A DNA stretch of 64,000 nucleotides from NCBI RefSeq assembly GCF_001417735.1, contig NZ_BBUZ01000023.1, positions 1 through 64,000 of the forward strand, in the 5' to 3' direction. The notes below the pieces were generated by a model. That model searched no databases. It was not told where the DNA came from and saw only the letters and a program-made list of their open reading frames with translations. Positions 8,149-16,912 of the stretch are shown piece by piece. A program made the position numbers and the translations under genes. The stretch's first letter is position 1. Every line of letters begins with the position of its first letter. Origin of the DNA: Streptomyces sp. NBRC 110028. GTDB lineage: Bacteria; Actinomycetota; Actinomycetes; Streptomycetales; Streptomycetaceae.

Positions 8149-9074
8149 GGGGTGTCTGGTCGGGAGCCCGGCCTGATCGGCAAGACACCCCTTTGGAGGG
8201 CCGAGGCCCCGGCCGAGCGCGGCGGGCGCTGACAGCGCGGGCAGAAGTAGCTGGAGCGGTTCATCCAGGGGCGGCGGCGCATGGCGGTGCCGCAGCGGCG
8301 GCACGGCTCGTCCTCCCGGCCGTACGCGTCGAGGGAGCGCTCGAAGTACCCCGACTCGCCGTTCACATTGACGTAGAGGCTGTCGAAGCTGGTGCCGCCC
8401 ACGGCCAGCGCCGCGCTCATGACATCCCGCACATGGCCGAGGAGTTCGGTGGAGCGCGGCCGGGTGAGGGTGGCGGTCGGCCGGTCGTAGTGCAGCCGGG
8501 CGCGCCACAGCGCCTCGTCGGCGTAGATGTTGCCGACGCCGCTGATCAGCGACTGGTCGAGCAGGGCGCGCTTGACGGTCGTACGGCGGCGGCGCAGCGC
8601 GAGGTGGAAGGCCGCCTCGTCGAAGGCGGGGTCCAGCGGGTCGCGGGCGATGTGGGCGATGGCGTCCGGCAGCCCCTCCAGGTCGCCGGGCACGGAGCCG
8701 TGCAGCGAGAGCCCACCGAAGGTGCGCTGGTCGACGAAGCGCAGCTCGGTGCCCAGGTCGTCGGCGAACCGGACCCGGATGCGCAGGTGCTTCTCGTCCG
8801 GGGCGTCGCCGGGCTGGACCAGCAGCTGGCCGCTCATGCCGAGGTGGGCGAGCACCGCTTCGGCGGTGTCCTCCAACGGCAGCCACAGATACTTGCCGCG
8901 GCGGCGGACCGCCCCGGTGCGGCGGCCCTTGAGGCGGGCCGCGAAGTCCTCCGCGCCGCCGAGGTGGCGGCGCACCGCGCGGGGGTGCAGCACCTGGACC
9001 TCGGCGACCGTGCGGTCGCTGATCCAGCGCTCCAGACCGCGTCGGACCACCTCGACCTCGGGCAGCTCGGGCAA
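8145..9074 (-). CDS. mutM: Formamidopyrimidine-DNA glycosylase
   Basis: A 309-residue base-excision repair enzyme that removes 8-oxoguanine and cuts the abasic site. I chose the TTG at 9072-9074 because the enzyme needs Pro2 as catalytic nucleophile ([13 protein letters not shown]), and AGGAGA precedes it. The H2TH region is around [18 protein letters not shown], and the C-terminal zinc finger is CRRCG...YFCPRC. The last 20 or so residues (from [12 protein letters not shown]) lie beyond the normal end of the family and are encoded by a dispersed repeat at 8146-8191, so they are probably a non-functional tail. rnc lies upstream on the same strand, 66 bases away. Confidence 0.95.
   Translation of the reverse strand: MPELPEVEVVRRGLERWISDRTVAEVQVLHPRAVRRHLGGAEDFAARLKGRRTGAVRRRGKYLWLPLEDTAEAVLAHLGMSGQLLVQPGDAPDEKHLRIRVRFADDLGTELRFVDQRTFGGLSLHGSVPGDLEGLPDAIAHIARDPLDPAFDEAAFHLALRRRRTTVKRALLDQSLISGVGNIYADEALWRARLHYDRPTATLTRPRSTELLGHVRDVMSAALAVGGTSFDSLYVNVNGESGYFERSLDAYGREDEPCRRCGTAMRRRPWMNRSSYFCPRCQRPPRSAGASALQRGVLPIRPGSRPDTP
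8146..8191. repeat. Dispersed inverted-repeat element, copy A
   Basis: A 46-base copy of a repeat also found near 12285, 25316 and 25498. It begins TAGGGGGTGTC and ends AGACACCCC; the outer nine bases GGGGTGTCT pair with AGACACCCC, and the inside holds CGGGAGCCCGGC. It lies at the convergent ends of the HxlR gene and mutM, encodes the last residues of MutM, and could act as a transcription terminator. Confidence 0.75.
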
Positions 9075-9140
9075 CGTGTCTCCTGAAGGAGGGATCACCG
9101 GCACTCCGGCCCCGGTCGGTGACCGGGGCCGGGACGGTGC

Positions 9141-10097
9141 CTATCGGGTGGTGGTCGCCGAGTCCGCGGCCGGGGCGCTCGTGGCCTCGGCGCCTTCGGC
9201 GACCGCCTCGGCCTCGGCCGCCGCCTCCGCCTCGACCGCTGCCTCCGCCTTGGCCTCGGCTTCCGCCGCGGCCTTCGCTTCGGACTCGGCTCTCGCTTCG
9301 GTCTCGGCCTTCGTCTGCGCCTCGTCGGCGGCCGCGCGGATCGCGCGCCAGGCGGCCTCGGCCGCCTGCTGCTCGGCTTCCTTCTTGCTGCGGCCGGTGC
9401 CGGTGCCGTACGCGACACCACCGACGCGGGCGGCAGCCGTGAAGGTCTTCTCGTGGTCGGGCCCGGTCTCGGAGACCAGGTACTCCGGAACCCCAAGACC
9501 CTCGGTGGCGGTCAGCTCCTGGAGGCTGGTCTTCCAGTCCAGGCCGGCGCCGAGGTTCGAGGACTTCTCGATCAGTGGGTCGAAGAGCCGGTGCACCAGT
9601 TCGGCGGCGGCGTCGAGTCCCCGGTCGAGATAGACCGCGCCGATCACCGCTTCCAGGGTGTCGGCGAGAATGGATGCCTTGTCCCTGCCCCCGGTGCCCT
9701 CTTCGCCCCGGCCGAGCCGGATGAAGGCGCCGAGGTCCAGCCCCCGGCCCACCTCGGCGAGCGCGCGCGAGTTCACCACCGCGGCCCGCAGCTTGGCCAG
9801 CTGGCCCTCGGGCAGGTCCGGGTGGATGCGGTACAGCGTGTCTGTGACCACCAGGCCGAGCACGGAATCCCCGAGGAATTCCAGCCGCTCGTTGGTGGGC
9901 AGCCCGCCGTTCTCGTACGCGAAGGAGCGATGGGTCAGCGCACGCACCAGAAGGGCGGACTCGAGTTGATACCCGAGCCGCCCTTCCAGGATCGTGTGGG
10001 ACGAGGCCTTGTCCGCCTGGACCGTATCGCCGCCGCGCTGATGACCTCCGCGAGGTTCACCCGCGCGCTTGCGGGACGGCGTGCTGGCGTCCGACAT
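9141..10097 (-). CDS. rnc: Ribonuclease III (AbsB)
   Basis: A double-stranded RNA endonuclease of 318 residues, called AbsB in Streptomyces because its loss affects antibiotic production globally. The catalytic signature [13 protein letters not shown] is present, with the second acidic cluster [13 protein letters not shown]. The double-stranded RNA binding domain runs from DWKTSLQEL to [20 protein letters not shown]-terminal tail of about 75 residues, almost only Ala and Glu with some Lys, follows. The start is either ATG at 10097 or GTG at 10109; I prefer the ATG because GGCGGG is better spaced from it. rpmF ends 19 bases upstream, so the two are co-transcribed. Confidence 0.95.
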   Translation of the reverse strand: MSDASTPSRKRAGEPRGGHQRGGDTVQADKASSHTILEGRLGYQLESALLVRALTHRSFAYENGGLPTNERLEFLGDSVLGLVVTDTLYRIHPDLPEGQLAKLRAAVVNSRALAEVGRGLDLGAFIRLGRGEEGTGGRDKASILADTLEAVIGAVYLDRGLDAAAELVHRLFDPLIEKSSNLGAGLDWKTSLQELTATEGLGVPEYLVSETGPDHEKTFTAAARVGGVAYGTGTGRSKKEAEQQAAEAAWRAIRAAADEAQTKAETEARAESEAKAAAEAEAKAEAAVEAEAAAEAEAVAEGAEATSAPAADSATTTR

Positions 10098-10116
10098 AGA
10101 GCCTGTCACCCGCCGA

Positions 10117-10290
10117 TCAGACCTCGAGGACCTGGCGGCGGTTGTAGGTGCCGCAGCTCGGGCACGCGATGTGCTGCTGCTTCGGCTCGTGGCAGCGCTC
10201 GCACGCCACCAGGGTGGGGACCGCAGCCTTCCACTGCGACCGGCGGTGGCGCGTGTTGCTGCGCGACATCTTCCGCTTCGGAACAGCCAC
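10117..10290 (-). CDS. rpmF: 50S ribosomal protein L32
   Basis: A 57-residue ribosomal protein starting [20 protein letters not shown], which is diagnostic of bL32. The zinc ribbon has four Cys in two pairs (CERC and CPSC), so this is the zinc-binding form. The GTG start at 10288-10290 has AGGAGA upstream, inside the end of the DUF177 gene. The DUF177-rpmF-rnc order is conserved widely in bacteria. Confidence 0.97.
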   Translation of the reverse strand: MAVPKRKMSRSNTRHRRSQWKAAVPTLVACERCHEPKQQHIACPSCGTYNRRQVLEV

Positions 10291-10292
10291 GG

Positions 10293-10955
10293 CTACTTCT
10301 CCTGTGGGTCATCCCCGCGCTGGCGGGGGGCGTTGTCCTTCTCGCCGTCCTGAATGGACTCGGCGAGTCCCTGCAATGCCGCCCAACGGATGTCGACGGC
10401 TTCGTGGTGGTGGTCCGGGTCGTCCGCGAGCCGCGCACCGCAATCGGCACACAGCCCGGGGCAGTCCTCCCGGCACACCGGCTGCAGCGGCAGTGACAGC
10501 ACCACCGCGTCGCGCAGCACGGGCTCGAGGTCGAACAGGTCGGCCTCGAGGAAGAGCGTGTCCTCCTCCTCGGCGTCGTCACCGGTGTCCGCGTCGCGGC
10601 TCCGGTCGTCGGCGTCGGGGTAGGAGTACATCTCCTGGAAGTCCGCTTCGAGCTCTCGCTCCAGCGGCTCCAGACACCTTACGCACTCCCCCGTGAGCGG
10701 TGCACGGGCGGTGCCTGTGACAAGCACCCCTTCCATGACCGACTCCAGGCGGAGATCAAGCTCCACGGTCACACCCTCCCGCACCCCGATGACCTCGATG
10801 CCGAGGTCCTTGGGGGCCGCCACGGAGCGGGAGACCCGCTTCAGCGCACCAGGACGCCGCCCCAGCTCGCGTGTGTCGAACACGAGGGGGGCACGGTGGT
10901 CGAGGCGGGCGTTCAGGGCTTCCTGCTTTCTACGCTGCGGCGGGCCGCCCGGCAC
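10293..10955 (-). CDS. DUF177 (YceD) family protein
   Basis: About 215 residues. The conserved core is [21 protein letters not shown], then [22 protein letters not shown], and a cysteine-containing motif [13 protein letters not shown] near the C-terminus. DUF177 proteins are encoded directly before rpmF in most bacteria and have been linked to 23S rRNA or ribosome assembly; the exact role is uncertain. The start is uncertain: I used the GTG at 10953-10955, but no good ribosome site precedes it, and a CTG at about 10918, just after AGGAAG and directly before AACGCCCGC, fits the family N-terminus better. The stop is 2 bases before the rpmF start. Confidence 0.85.
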   Translation of the reverse strand: MPGGPPQRRKQEALNARLDHRAPLVFDTRELGRRPGALKRVSRSVAAPKDLGIEVIGVREGVTVELDLRLESVMEGVLVTGTARAPLTGECVRCLEPLERELEADFQEMYSYPDADDRSRDADTGDDAEEEDTLFLEADLFDLEPVLRDAVVLSLPLQPVCREDCPGLCADCGARLADDPDHHHEAVDIRWAALQGLAESIQDGEKDNAPRQRGDDPQEK

Positions 10956-11045
10956 GGACTTGAAGCGGGCAGCCGAGATCGCGGACGTACGCGCGACCGA
11001 AGAGCCAGGATACTGGACGGGCCGCCCCAGGCCCAATCGGGTTCC

Positions 11046-12188
11046 CTAGTGCCCCTGCTCGTACTGGCGCAACTGATCGAGGTCGATCATGCTCGTGTCG
11101 AACAGGCTGGTCTCGTCGAGCGCGGCGCCCGGCTGCTGCGGGGAGTACGGGGGCTGCTGCGGCTGCTGCTGGGCGTAGCCGTTCGGGTCGTAGCCCTGGG
11201 GCTGCTGCCATCCGTAGGTGTCCTGCTGCTGGTAGCCGTTCTGCTGCGGATATCCGGCCTGCTGCCCGTAGGGGTCGGGCTGTTGTCCGTAGCCCTGCTG
11301 CTGATAGCCGTACGCGTCCTGCTGCTGATAGCCCGCGGCGGCGTAGTAACCGGCGTCGGCCGCCGCCGGTTCCATCGCGGCGGGGTCCATCGCCGCCGGA
11401 TCCATCGCCGCGGGCTGTACGGCGGTGGGCTGGACGACGGGCGGCTGCGCGGCGGCGGGCCGCACGAGCGCGTCCTGGGACTGGGCCAGCTCCGCGTAGT
11501 AGTCGTCGTCGCTGGTCCGCAGGGCCTGGGCGGTCGCGTCCTGGGCGGCCATGTGGGCGCCCAGCTCATCGGCCGGGCGGGAGCCGAGCAGCTTCTGCCG
11601 GCCCCGGCCGACCGCCTCCAGGGTCTTGCCGAGAACCGCGGAGACGGCCCCCAGCTTGGTGTCCACGTACTCGTCGGCGCGCTGCCGCAGCGTCTGCGGA
11701 TCGGCGCTGCGCTCCGGCTCGTCGTCCATGCCGTCGCCGCCGGACGTGCGGCCGAGCAGCTTGTCGCGGCCGCGGTCGACCGAACCGATGGTCTTGGTCA
11801 GCACGACCTCGAAGTTGGCGAGCTTGCTGTCGACGTAGTCGTCGGCCTCGGCGCGGATCTCCTCGGCCTCCCGGCGGGCCTCCCCGAGGATCCGGTCGGC
11901 CTCCTCCTGGGACGTGCGGGCCACCTCGGTCTCCGAGATCAGCCGGGCGCGCTCGGCGTGCGCGGCCTCGACGATCCGCGTCGCCTCCTGGCGGGCGTCG
12001 TCCACCATCCGGTCCCGCCCGCCGATCAGCTCCTCGGCATGGGCGAGGGAGTCGGGGAGCGCGGCGCGCACCTCTTCGAGCATGGCGAGCAGCTCGGCGC
12101 GGTTGACCACGCACGAGGCCGACATGGGCATTCCCCGGGCGCTGCCGACGGCGCTCACGATCTCGTCGAGCTTCTTCTGCACGTCCAC
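11046..12188 (-). CDS. DivIVA-like coiled-coil protein with Gln/Tyr-rich tail
   Basis: A 380-residue protein. The N-terminal 190 residues form a long charged coiled coil resembling DivIVA or the ATP synthase b subunit (MVDDARQEATRIVEAAHAER, EEADRILGEARREAEEIRAEADDYVDSKLANF). A YVDSKL/YVDTKL repeat occurs twice, around residues 140 and 190. The remainder is low complexity: AAMDPAAMDP repeats, then a Gln/Tyr/Gly-rich tail (GYQQQDAYGYQQQGYGQQ) ending in the conserved-looking LDETSLFDTSMIDLDQL. The start is GTG 12186-12188 or the GTG six bases inside. The role is probably in cell growth or division, or scaffolding; this is inference from the fold type. It lies in the conserved coaD-rpmF segment. 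Confidence 0.85.
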   Translation of the reverse strand: MDVQKKLDEIVSAVGSARGMPMSASCVVNRAELLAMLEEVRAALPDSLAHAEELIGGRDRMVDDARQEATRIVEAAHAERARLISETEVARTSQEEADRILGEARREAEEIRAEADDYVDSKLANFEVVLTKTIGSVDRGRDKLLGRTSGGDGMDDEPERSADPQTLRQRADEYVDTKLGAVSAVLGKTLEAVGRGRQKLLGSRPADELGAHMAAQDATAQALRTSDDDYYAELAQSQDALVRPAAAQPPVVQPTAVQPAAMDPAAMDPAAMEPAAADAGYYAAAGYQQQDAYGYQQQGYGQQPDPYGQQAGYPQQNGYQQQDTYGWQQPQGYDPNGYAQQQPQQPPYSPQQPGAALDETSLFDTSMIDLDQLRQYEQGH

Positions 12189-12284
12189 CTTGGGTGCTCG
12201 CAGTCTGAGTCGGAAGGGATGAGACGGGACCGACTGTACGGCCAGCGGGCGCCTGCCCGACACCCGCTGACGCACCGTCAGTCG

Positions 12285-12327
12285 TAGGGGGTGTCCTGCC
12301 GGTCATGCCGGGCTCCCGACGCCCGGC
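12285..12327. repeat. Dispersed inverted-repeat element, copy B
   Basis: Begins TAGGGGGTGTCCTGCC and continues with GGTCATGCCGGGCTCCCG. This matches the reverse complement of copy D (25498-25530) with few changes. It lies in the gap between coaD and the DivIVA-like gene. A second inverted segment (GCCGGGC and GCCCGGC) allows a hairpin. Confidence 0.7.
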
Positions 12328-12348
12328 ACAGCACCTCGCGGCTCGCGG

Positions 12349-12858
12349 TCACTTCCGCCGGAGCCGGTCGGCCAGGGCCTCCAGGACGAGCGGCGGCACC
12401 AGGTGGGAGATGTCGCCGCCCCAGGCCGCGACCTCCTTGACCAGGCTGGAGGAGAGGAAGCTGTAGGTGGGGTTGGTGGGCACGAAGAGGGTCTCCACGC
12501 CCGACAGGCCGTTGTTCATCTGGGCCATCTGCAGCTCGTAGTCGAAGTCGCTGACGGCCCGCAGCCCCTTGACGATGGCGGGGATGTCACGCTGCTTGCA
12601 GAAGTCCACGAGCAGCCCGTGGAAGGACTCCACCTCGACATTGCCGTACTCGGCGGTGGTCTGGCGGAGCAGATCCATCCGCTCCTCCACCGTGAACAGC
12701 CCCTGCTTGGACTTGTTGATCATCACGGCGACGTGGACGACGTCGTACAGCTTGGACGCTCGGGCGATGATGTCCAGGTGCCCATTGGTGACGGGGTCGA
12801 AGGACCCCGGACAGACTGCGCGGCGCAACGGAAGTTCCTCGCTCTCGGGTCCGGTCAT
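12349..12858 (-). CDS. coaD: Phosphopantetheine adenylyltransferase
   Basis: A 169-residue enzyme that joins ATP and 4'-phosphopantetheine to make dephospho-CoA. The nucleotidyltransferase motif is [15 protein letters not shown] (residues about 17-31, with the T/HxGH box), and the C-terminal motif [12 protein letters not shown] is the family's ISSTxVR equivalent. The ATG at 12856-12858 overlaps the rsmD stop by four bases (ATGA), implying translational coupling. The rsmD-coaD pairing is standard in bacteria. Confidence 0.97.
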   Translation of the reverse strand: MTGPESEELPLRRAVCPGSFDPVTNGHLDIIARASKLYDVVHVAVMINKSKQGLFTVEERMDLLRQTTAEYGNVEVESFHGLLVDFCKQRDIPAIVKGLRAVSDFDYELQMAQMNNGLSGVETLFVPTNPTYSFLSSSLVKEVAAWGGDISHLVPPLVLEALADRLRRK

Positions 12859-13442
12859 GACGCGTTGTCGCACGTCGAGGCGGCGCGACCGTACCAAAGC
12901 GTGCCCTCGCCGTAGCGACGGGACCGCAGTCCCTCGAAACCGGCCGGCCACCCGAACTCCCCGCCTCTGGTGCTGCGCTCCACGGTGACCAGCGCGTCGG
13001 GTGCGAGCCAGCCTTTGCCACGGAGTGTGAGCAGGATCTCGCGGAGATCGTCATCGGTGACGGCGTAGGGCGGGTCCAGGAAGACGACGTCGTACGGCCC
13101 GGCGGCCGGGGGCGGGCCACCGACGGTCACCGCGGCCTTCGCGGTCCGCAGCTCCGCGCCGGGCAGCCCCAGCGCCCGGATGTTCTCCCGGATGGTGCGG
13201 GCGGCGCGCGCGTCCGACTCGACCAGCAGCACATGGGCCGCGCCCCGGGACAGCGCCTCCAGGCCGACCGCGCCGGAGCCGCCGTACAGATCGAGGACCC
13301 GGGCCCCGCTCAGCGAGCCGAGCAGCGACTCCCAGGTGGAGAACAGGCCCTCGCGTGCCCGGTCCGAGGTGGGTCGGGTGCCGTTTCCCGGCGGCACGGC
13401 CAGGCGGCGTCCGCCGGCCGCTCCGGCGATCACGCGGGTCAT
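12855..13442 (-). CDS. rsmD: 16S rRNA (guanine966-N2)-methyltransferase RsmD
   Basis: A 195-residue SAM-dependent methyltransferase that modifies G966 of 16S rRNA during 30S assembly. Motif I is [18 protein letters not shown], and the catalytic N6/N2 motif is FLDPPY. The start ATG at 13440-13442 gives the family N-terminus [14 protein letters not shown]. It ends in an ATGA overlap with coaD and follows recG after 140 bases. Confidence 0.96.
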   Translation of the reverse strand: MTRVIAGAAGGRRLAVPPGNGTRPTSDRAREGLFSTWESLLGSLSGARVLDLYGGSGAVGLEALSRGAAHVLLVESDARAARTIRENIRALGLPGAELRTAKAAVTVGGPPPAAGPYDVVFLDPPYAVTDDDLREILLTLRGKGWLAPDALVTVERSTRGGEFGWPAGFEGLRSRRYGEGTLWYGRAASTCDNAS

Positions 13443-13582
13443 GGGTGTTGGCAGTCCTTCGCGGTGGTCGTCACGGTGGTGGTCGCGGTGGTCGGGGCAG
13501 CGGCCGGCGGTTACGTCGGGCCGCCGCCCCTCCACGATATGGCGTCCGGCGCCGCTCGGGACCCCCGCGTGGCGGTGCCGGC

Positions 13583-16500
13583 TCATCCCTTGTCGAGGAA
13601 TTCCTCCCGCTCCTTGTCCAGCAGGGCGTCCAGCGCGGTGCGCAGCTCCGGGTAGCCGGCCAGCTCGGGATCGGCCGTGACGATCGCGGTGGCCTCCTCC
13701 CGGGCGGCGGCGATGACCTCCTCGTCGTCGATGACGGCGAGCACCCGCAGCGAGGAGCGGACGCCGGACTGGGCCTGGCCGAGCACATCGCCCTCGCGGC
13801 GCTGCTCCAGGTCGATCCGGGACAGCTCGAAGCCGTCGAGCGTGGCGGCGACCGCGCCGAGCCGCACCCGGGCGGGGCTCGCCTCGGGCATCTCGGTCAC
13901 CAGCAGGCACAGCCCCGGGGCCGAGCCCCGCCCGACCCGGCCGCGCAACTGGTGCAGCTGGGAGACGCCGAACCGGTCGGCGTCCATGATCACCATGGCG
14001 GTGGCGTTGGGCACGTTGACGCCCACCTCGATGACGGTCGTGGCGACCAGCACGTCCACCCCGCCCGCGGCGAAGCGGCGCATCACCTCGTCCTTGGCCT
14101 CCGGCGCCATCCGGCCGTGCAGCACCTCCACCCGCAGATCGCTCAGCGGGCCCGCGGCGAGCTTGTCGGCGACGTCGAGGACGGCGAGCGGCGGGCGCTT
14201 CTCCGCTTCGTCCCCGGCGCTCTTCTCCTTGTCCTCGGACGTCTTCTGCTTCGCGGCCTTGGCCGCCTTCGCCGCGTTCGCCGCCTTCTCGTCGTCTTCC
14301 TCGTCTCCGATGCGCGGGCACACCACATACGCCTGGTGTCCGCCCGCCACCTCCTCCCGCACCCGCTCCCAGGTCCGGGCCAGGAAGTGCGGCTTGTCCT
14401 TGGCGGGCACCACATGGGAGGCGATCGGGGAACGGCCGGACGGCAGCTGGTCCAGGACGGAGGTCTCCAGGTCGCCGAAGACGGTCATGGCGACGGTCCG
14501 CGGAATGGGGGTGGCCGTCATCACCAGCAGGTGCGGGGGCTGCTTGCCCTTGGAGCGCAGGGCGTCGCGCTGCTCGACCCCGAAGCGGTGCTGCTCGTCG
14601 ACCACGACCAGGCCCAGGTCGTGGAACTGGACCTTGTCCTCGATCAGGGCGTGGGTGCCGATCACGATCCCGGCCTCGCCGGTGACCAGGTCCAGCAGCG
14701 CCTGGCGGCGGGCGGCGGCCCCCATGGAGCCGGTGAGCAGCACGACCTTGGTGCCCTGCTCGGCGCCGCCGAGCATGCCCCCTTCGGCCAGCTCGCCCAT
14801 CATCTCGGTGATCGACCGGTGGTGCTGCTGGGCCAGGACCTCCGTCGGCGCGAGCATCGCCGCCTGTCCCCCGGCGTCGACGACGCCGAGCATCGCGCGC
14901 AGCGCGACCATGGTGTTGTGGGTCACCGTGAAGTGGTCCGTGACGTAGGCATGGCTCGGGTGAGCGACGCTGATGCACTGGACCGGTTTGCGGCCGACGT
15001 ACTCCACAGCCCTGATTCCGCGCCGGAAGGTGTTGCACTTCGGCCGCCTCCGGAGGCGTGCCGCCTTTCTGGTCAGCCTGAAGGGCACGTACGCGTCGGG
15101 CAATGCGACGGAGACGACGAAGGCCGCACTCTTTGGCAGGACCCTGGCGCGGCCGCCGAGGGAGCGCACCAGCCACGCCACATCATCGGCCAGTTGACGC
15201 GACGCGGAGCAGTACGAGACGTCCAGGCCGTCCGACTGCACGGTGCCGTCCGTGTCCATCAGACCTTGGAGCAGCGCGAGTCGATCCTTGATCGTTGCGT
15301 TCTTGTAGGCGGCCGGAACGAATTTCTCGTGCGACGTGGCACCCCAGAGCCCGAAGCCCCGCAGCGCTTGAATCACCGGGTTTCTCCGAGTGTCCCCCTT
15401 GGGCACGGACATCTGGATCGTGTAGTCGCAGCGTGAACCGGGCACCGGAACGAGCCGACAATCCGGAGCCATGGCCTCCGTTGCCGCTTGGACGATTTCG
15501 GCATCAGCGCTGGAAAGTCGCAGATTGTGACGGAACGAGCCATCCCCGAGGAGGAGGCCGAAAAAATAGGGTTCGAGCGAAAGATCCGTACTGTCCTCAA
15601 GGTCGGTCGGCTGCGCGACGGGGAGGTACCACTTGGACGACCCATTGGCCTTGAACAGGTCGCCCCTGATGTCACGGGTCGACATCACTTTGGGCTCCTG
15701 CCCACGAGCCCAAGCACAGCTCGTCCCCACGATCCACAGGTGCTCGTCGTCGCATTCGACACTGGTCCCGTCCGACAGGACCAAGCGCCATACGTCGCGC
15801 TCACCCTGGGGAAAGACCCCGTCGATGATCGCACGCTCCCCGGAGGGCACCACCACCTCGTCACCCGGGGACATGTCTCCCATCGGCCGGTAGCCCCGCG
15901 GCGTCAGCACCAGGGAGTCGAGCGGCTGCGCCTTGCCGGATCCGACCTCGCCCTGGAGCAGCCGGTGCATGGGGTGGTCGGTGGCCAGGTCGGCGAAGAT
16001 CTCGGCGCTGACCTTCCGCTGGCCCTCGGTGAGGGTGAACGGCAGCCGGGCGTCGAAGGCGTCCAGCAGGCCGCCTTCCACCGGCCTGCGGGGCGCGGCG
16101 GGCGCCGTCGCGTCGGCCTGGCGGCGGCGGGCGAGGGCGACCTGCAGGACGAACGCCTCGTCCCACTTGAGCCGGTCGCGCGCCGCGGCGATGTCGGCCT
16201 TGGTGCGCGGCCGGTGGATGCTCCGCAGCGCCTCGGGCAGCGTGGCCAGCCCGCGGCCCTCGCGCAGGCTTTCGGGCAGCGGATCGACCAGCCCGTCCAG
16301 CGCGGCGTCCTCCCGGCCCGCCGGGCCCAGCACGGTGTCGACGGCCTGCTGGATCTGCCAGGACTCCATCTGCTTGCAGGCCGGATACAGCGGCAGCAGC
16401 TGGTTGGCGAACGCCTCCACGGCCTCCGAGCCGCTGTCCGGGCGCAGCAGCTTGTACTCGGGGTGCGCCAGCTGCCGCTTGTGGTTGAAGACCGAGACCT

Positions 16501-16861
16501 TCCCCGCGAACATGGCGCGGCTGCCGGGCAGCAGCTCCGCGCGCGGCTTGTGGACGCCCTTGCCGAAGAAGACGAGCTGGAGGCGGCCGCCGCCATCGGT
16601 GATGGTGACCTCCAGCCGCTGTCCCCGGCCGCTGTTGAACTTGTGCACGCGGGCGTCCGCGACCTGCGCGACGACGGTCACATGCTCGTCCAGGGGCAGG
16701 TCGGACAGGCGCGTCAGCTCGCCGCGCTCCGCGTACCGCCGCGGGTAGTGGTGCAGCAGGTCGCCGACCGTGTGCAGGCCGAGGTGCTCGGCCATCACCT
16801 TCGCGGTGTTGCCGCCGAGGACTTTCTTCAGGGGTTCATCCAGCACGGGCACGCAGTCCAT
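13583..16861 (-). CDS. recG: ATP-dependent DNA helicase RecG with an intein
   Basis: RecG remodels stalled replication forks and branched DNA. The 1092-residue reading frame contains about 753 residues of RecG plus a 339-residue intein (14915-15931). Visible parts are the N-terminal wedge/OB domain, Walker A split as GEVGSGK-intein-T, the DEQH box in VVVDEQHRFG, motif III MTATPIPRT, and motif VI QLRGRVGRG. After VVCPRI there is a charged Lys/Ala/Glu insertion of about 40 residues. I chose the ATG at 16859-16861; a longer start adds 7 residues. The frame is open throughout, so splicing is needed to rebuild the P-loop and give an active helicase. rsmD lies downstream, and the fakA-like gene ends 51 bases upstream. 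Confidence 0.96.
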   Translation of the reverse strand: MDCVPVLDEPLKKVLGGNTAKVMAEHLGLHTVGDLLHHYPRRYAERGELTRLSDLPLDEHVTVVAQVADARVHKFNSGRGQRLEVTITDGGGRLQLVFFGKGVHKPRAELLPGSRAMFAGKVSVFNHKRQLAHPEYKLLRPDSGSEAVEAFANQLLPLYPACKQMESWQIQQAVDTVLGPAGREDAALDGLVDPLPESLREGRGLATLPEALRSIHRPRTKADIAAARDRLKWDEAFVLQVALARRRQADATAPAAPRRPVEGGLLDAFDARLPFTLTEGQRKVSAEIFADLATDHPMHRLLQGEVGSGKAQPLDSLVLTPRGYRPMGDMSPGDEVVVPSGERAIIDGVFPQGERDVWRLVLSDGTSVECDDEHLWIVGTSCAWARGQEPKVMSTRDIRGDLFKANGSSKWYLPVAQPTDLEDSTDLSLEPYFFGLLLGDGSFRHNLRLSSADAEIVQAATEAMAPDCRLVPVPGSRCDYTIQMSVPKGDTRRNPVIQALRGFGLWGATSHEKFVPAAYKNATIKDRLALLQGLMDTDGTVQSDGLDVSYCSASRQLADDVAWLVRSLGGRARVLPKSAAFVVSVALPDAYVPFRLTRKAARLRRRPKCNTFRRGIRAVEYVGRKPVQCISVAHPSHAYVTDHFTVTHNTMVALRAMLGVVDAGGQAAMLAPTEVLAQQHHRSITEMMGELAEGGMLGGAEQGTKVVLLTGSMGAAARRQALLDLVTGEAGIVIGTHALIEDKVQFHDLGLVVVDEQHRFGVEQRDALRSKGKQPPHLLVMTATPIPRTVAMTVFGDLETSVLDQLPSGRSPIASHVVPAKDKPHFLARTWERVREEVAGGHQAYVVCPRIGDEEDDEKAANAAKAAKAAKQKTSEDKEKSAGDEAEKRPPLAVLDVADKLAAGPLSDLRVEVLHGRMAPEAKDEVMRRFAAGGVDVLVATTVIEVGVNVPNATAMVIMDADRFGVSQLHQLRGRVGRGSAPGLCLLVTEMPEASPARVRLGAVAATLDGFELSRIDLEQRREGDVLGQAQSGVRSSLRVLAVIDDEEVIAAAREEATAIVTADPELAGYPELRTALDALLDKEREEFLDKG
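14915..15931 (-). mobile_element. Class 3-type intein with LAGLIDADG endonuclease in RecG
   Basis: A 339-residue in-frame insertion after the Walker A Lys of RecG. It starts with Ala, not Cys or Ser (AQPLDSLVLTP), and ends in VTHN followed by Thr as the +1 residue. All three class 3 marks are present: His64-x-Trp66 in block B (CDDEHLW), Cys319 in block F (VQCISV) and Thr337 in block G, just before His338-Asn339. In this class the block F Cys is the first nucleophile. Two endonuclease motifs, FGLLLGDGSF (124-133) and LLQGLMDTDG (220-229), look intact, so it may still home. Base composition is less GC-rich than the flanks, supporting acquisition by transfer. The insertion site, a helicase P-loop, is typical of class 3 inteins. 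Confidence 0.9.
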
Positions 16862-16912
16862 TGCACACCACGCCACCGACAAGCGGGGGCATTCACCGGG
16901 TCATGCCCGGGA

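Noticed and set aside
14915-15931. The recG insertion as a frameshift, insertion sequence or pseudogene
   Set aside because: The frame is open across the whole insertion, the boundaries match intein splice sites exactly, and there are no transposase genes or inverted ends.
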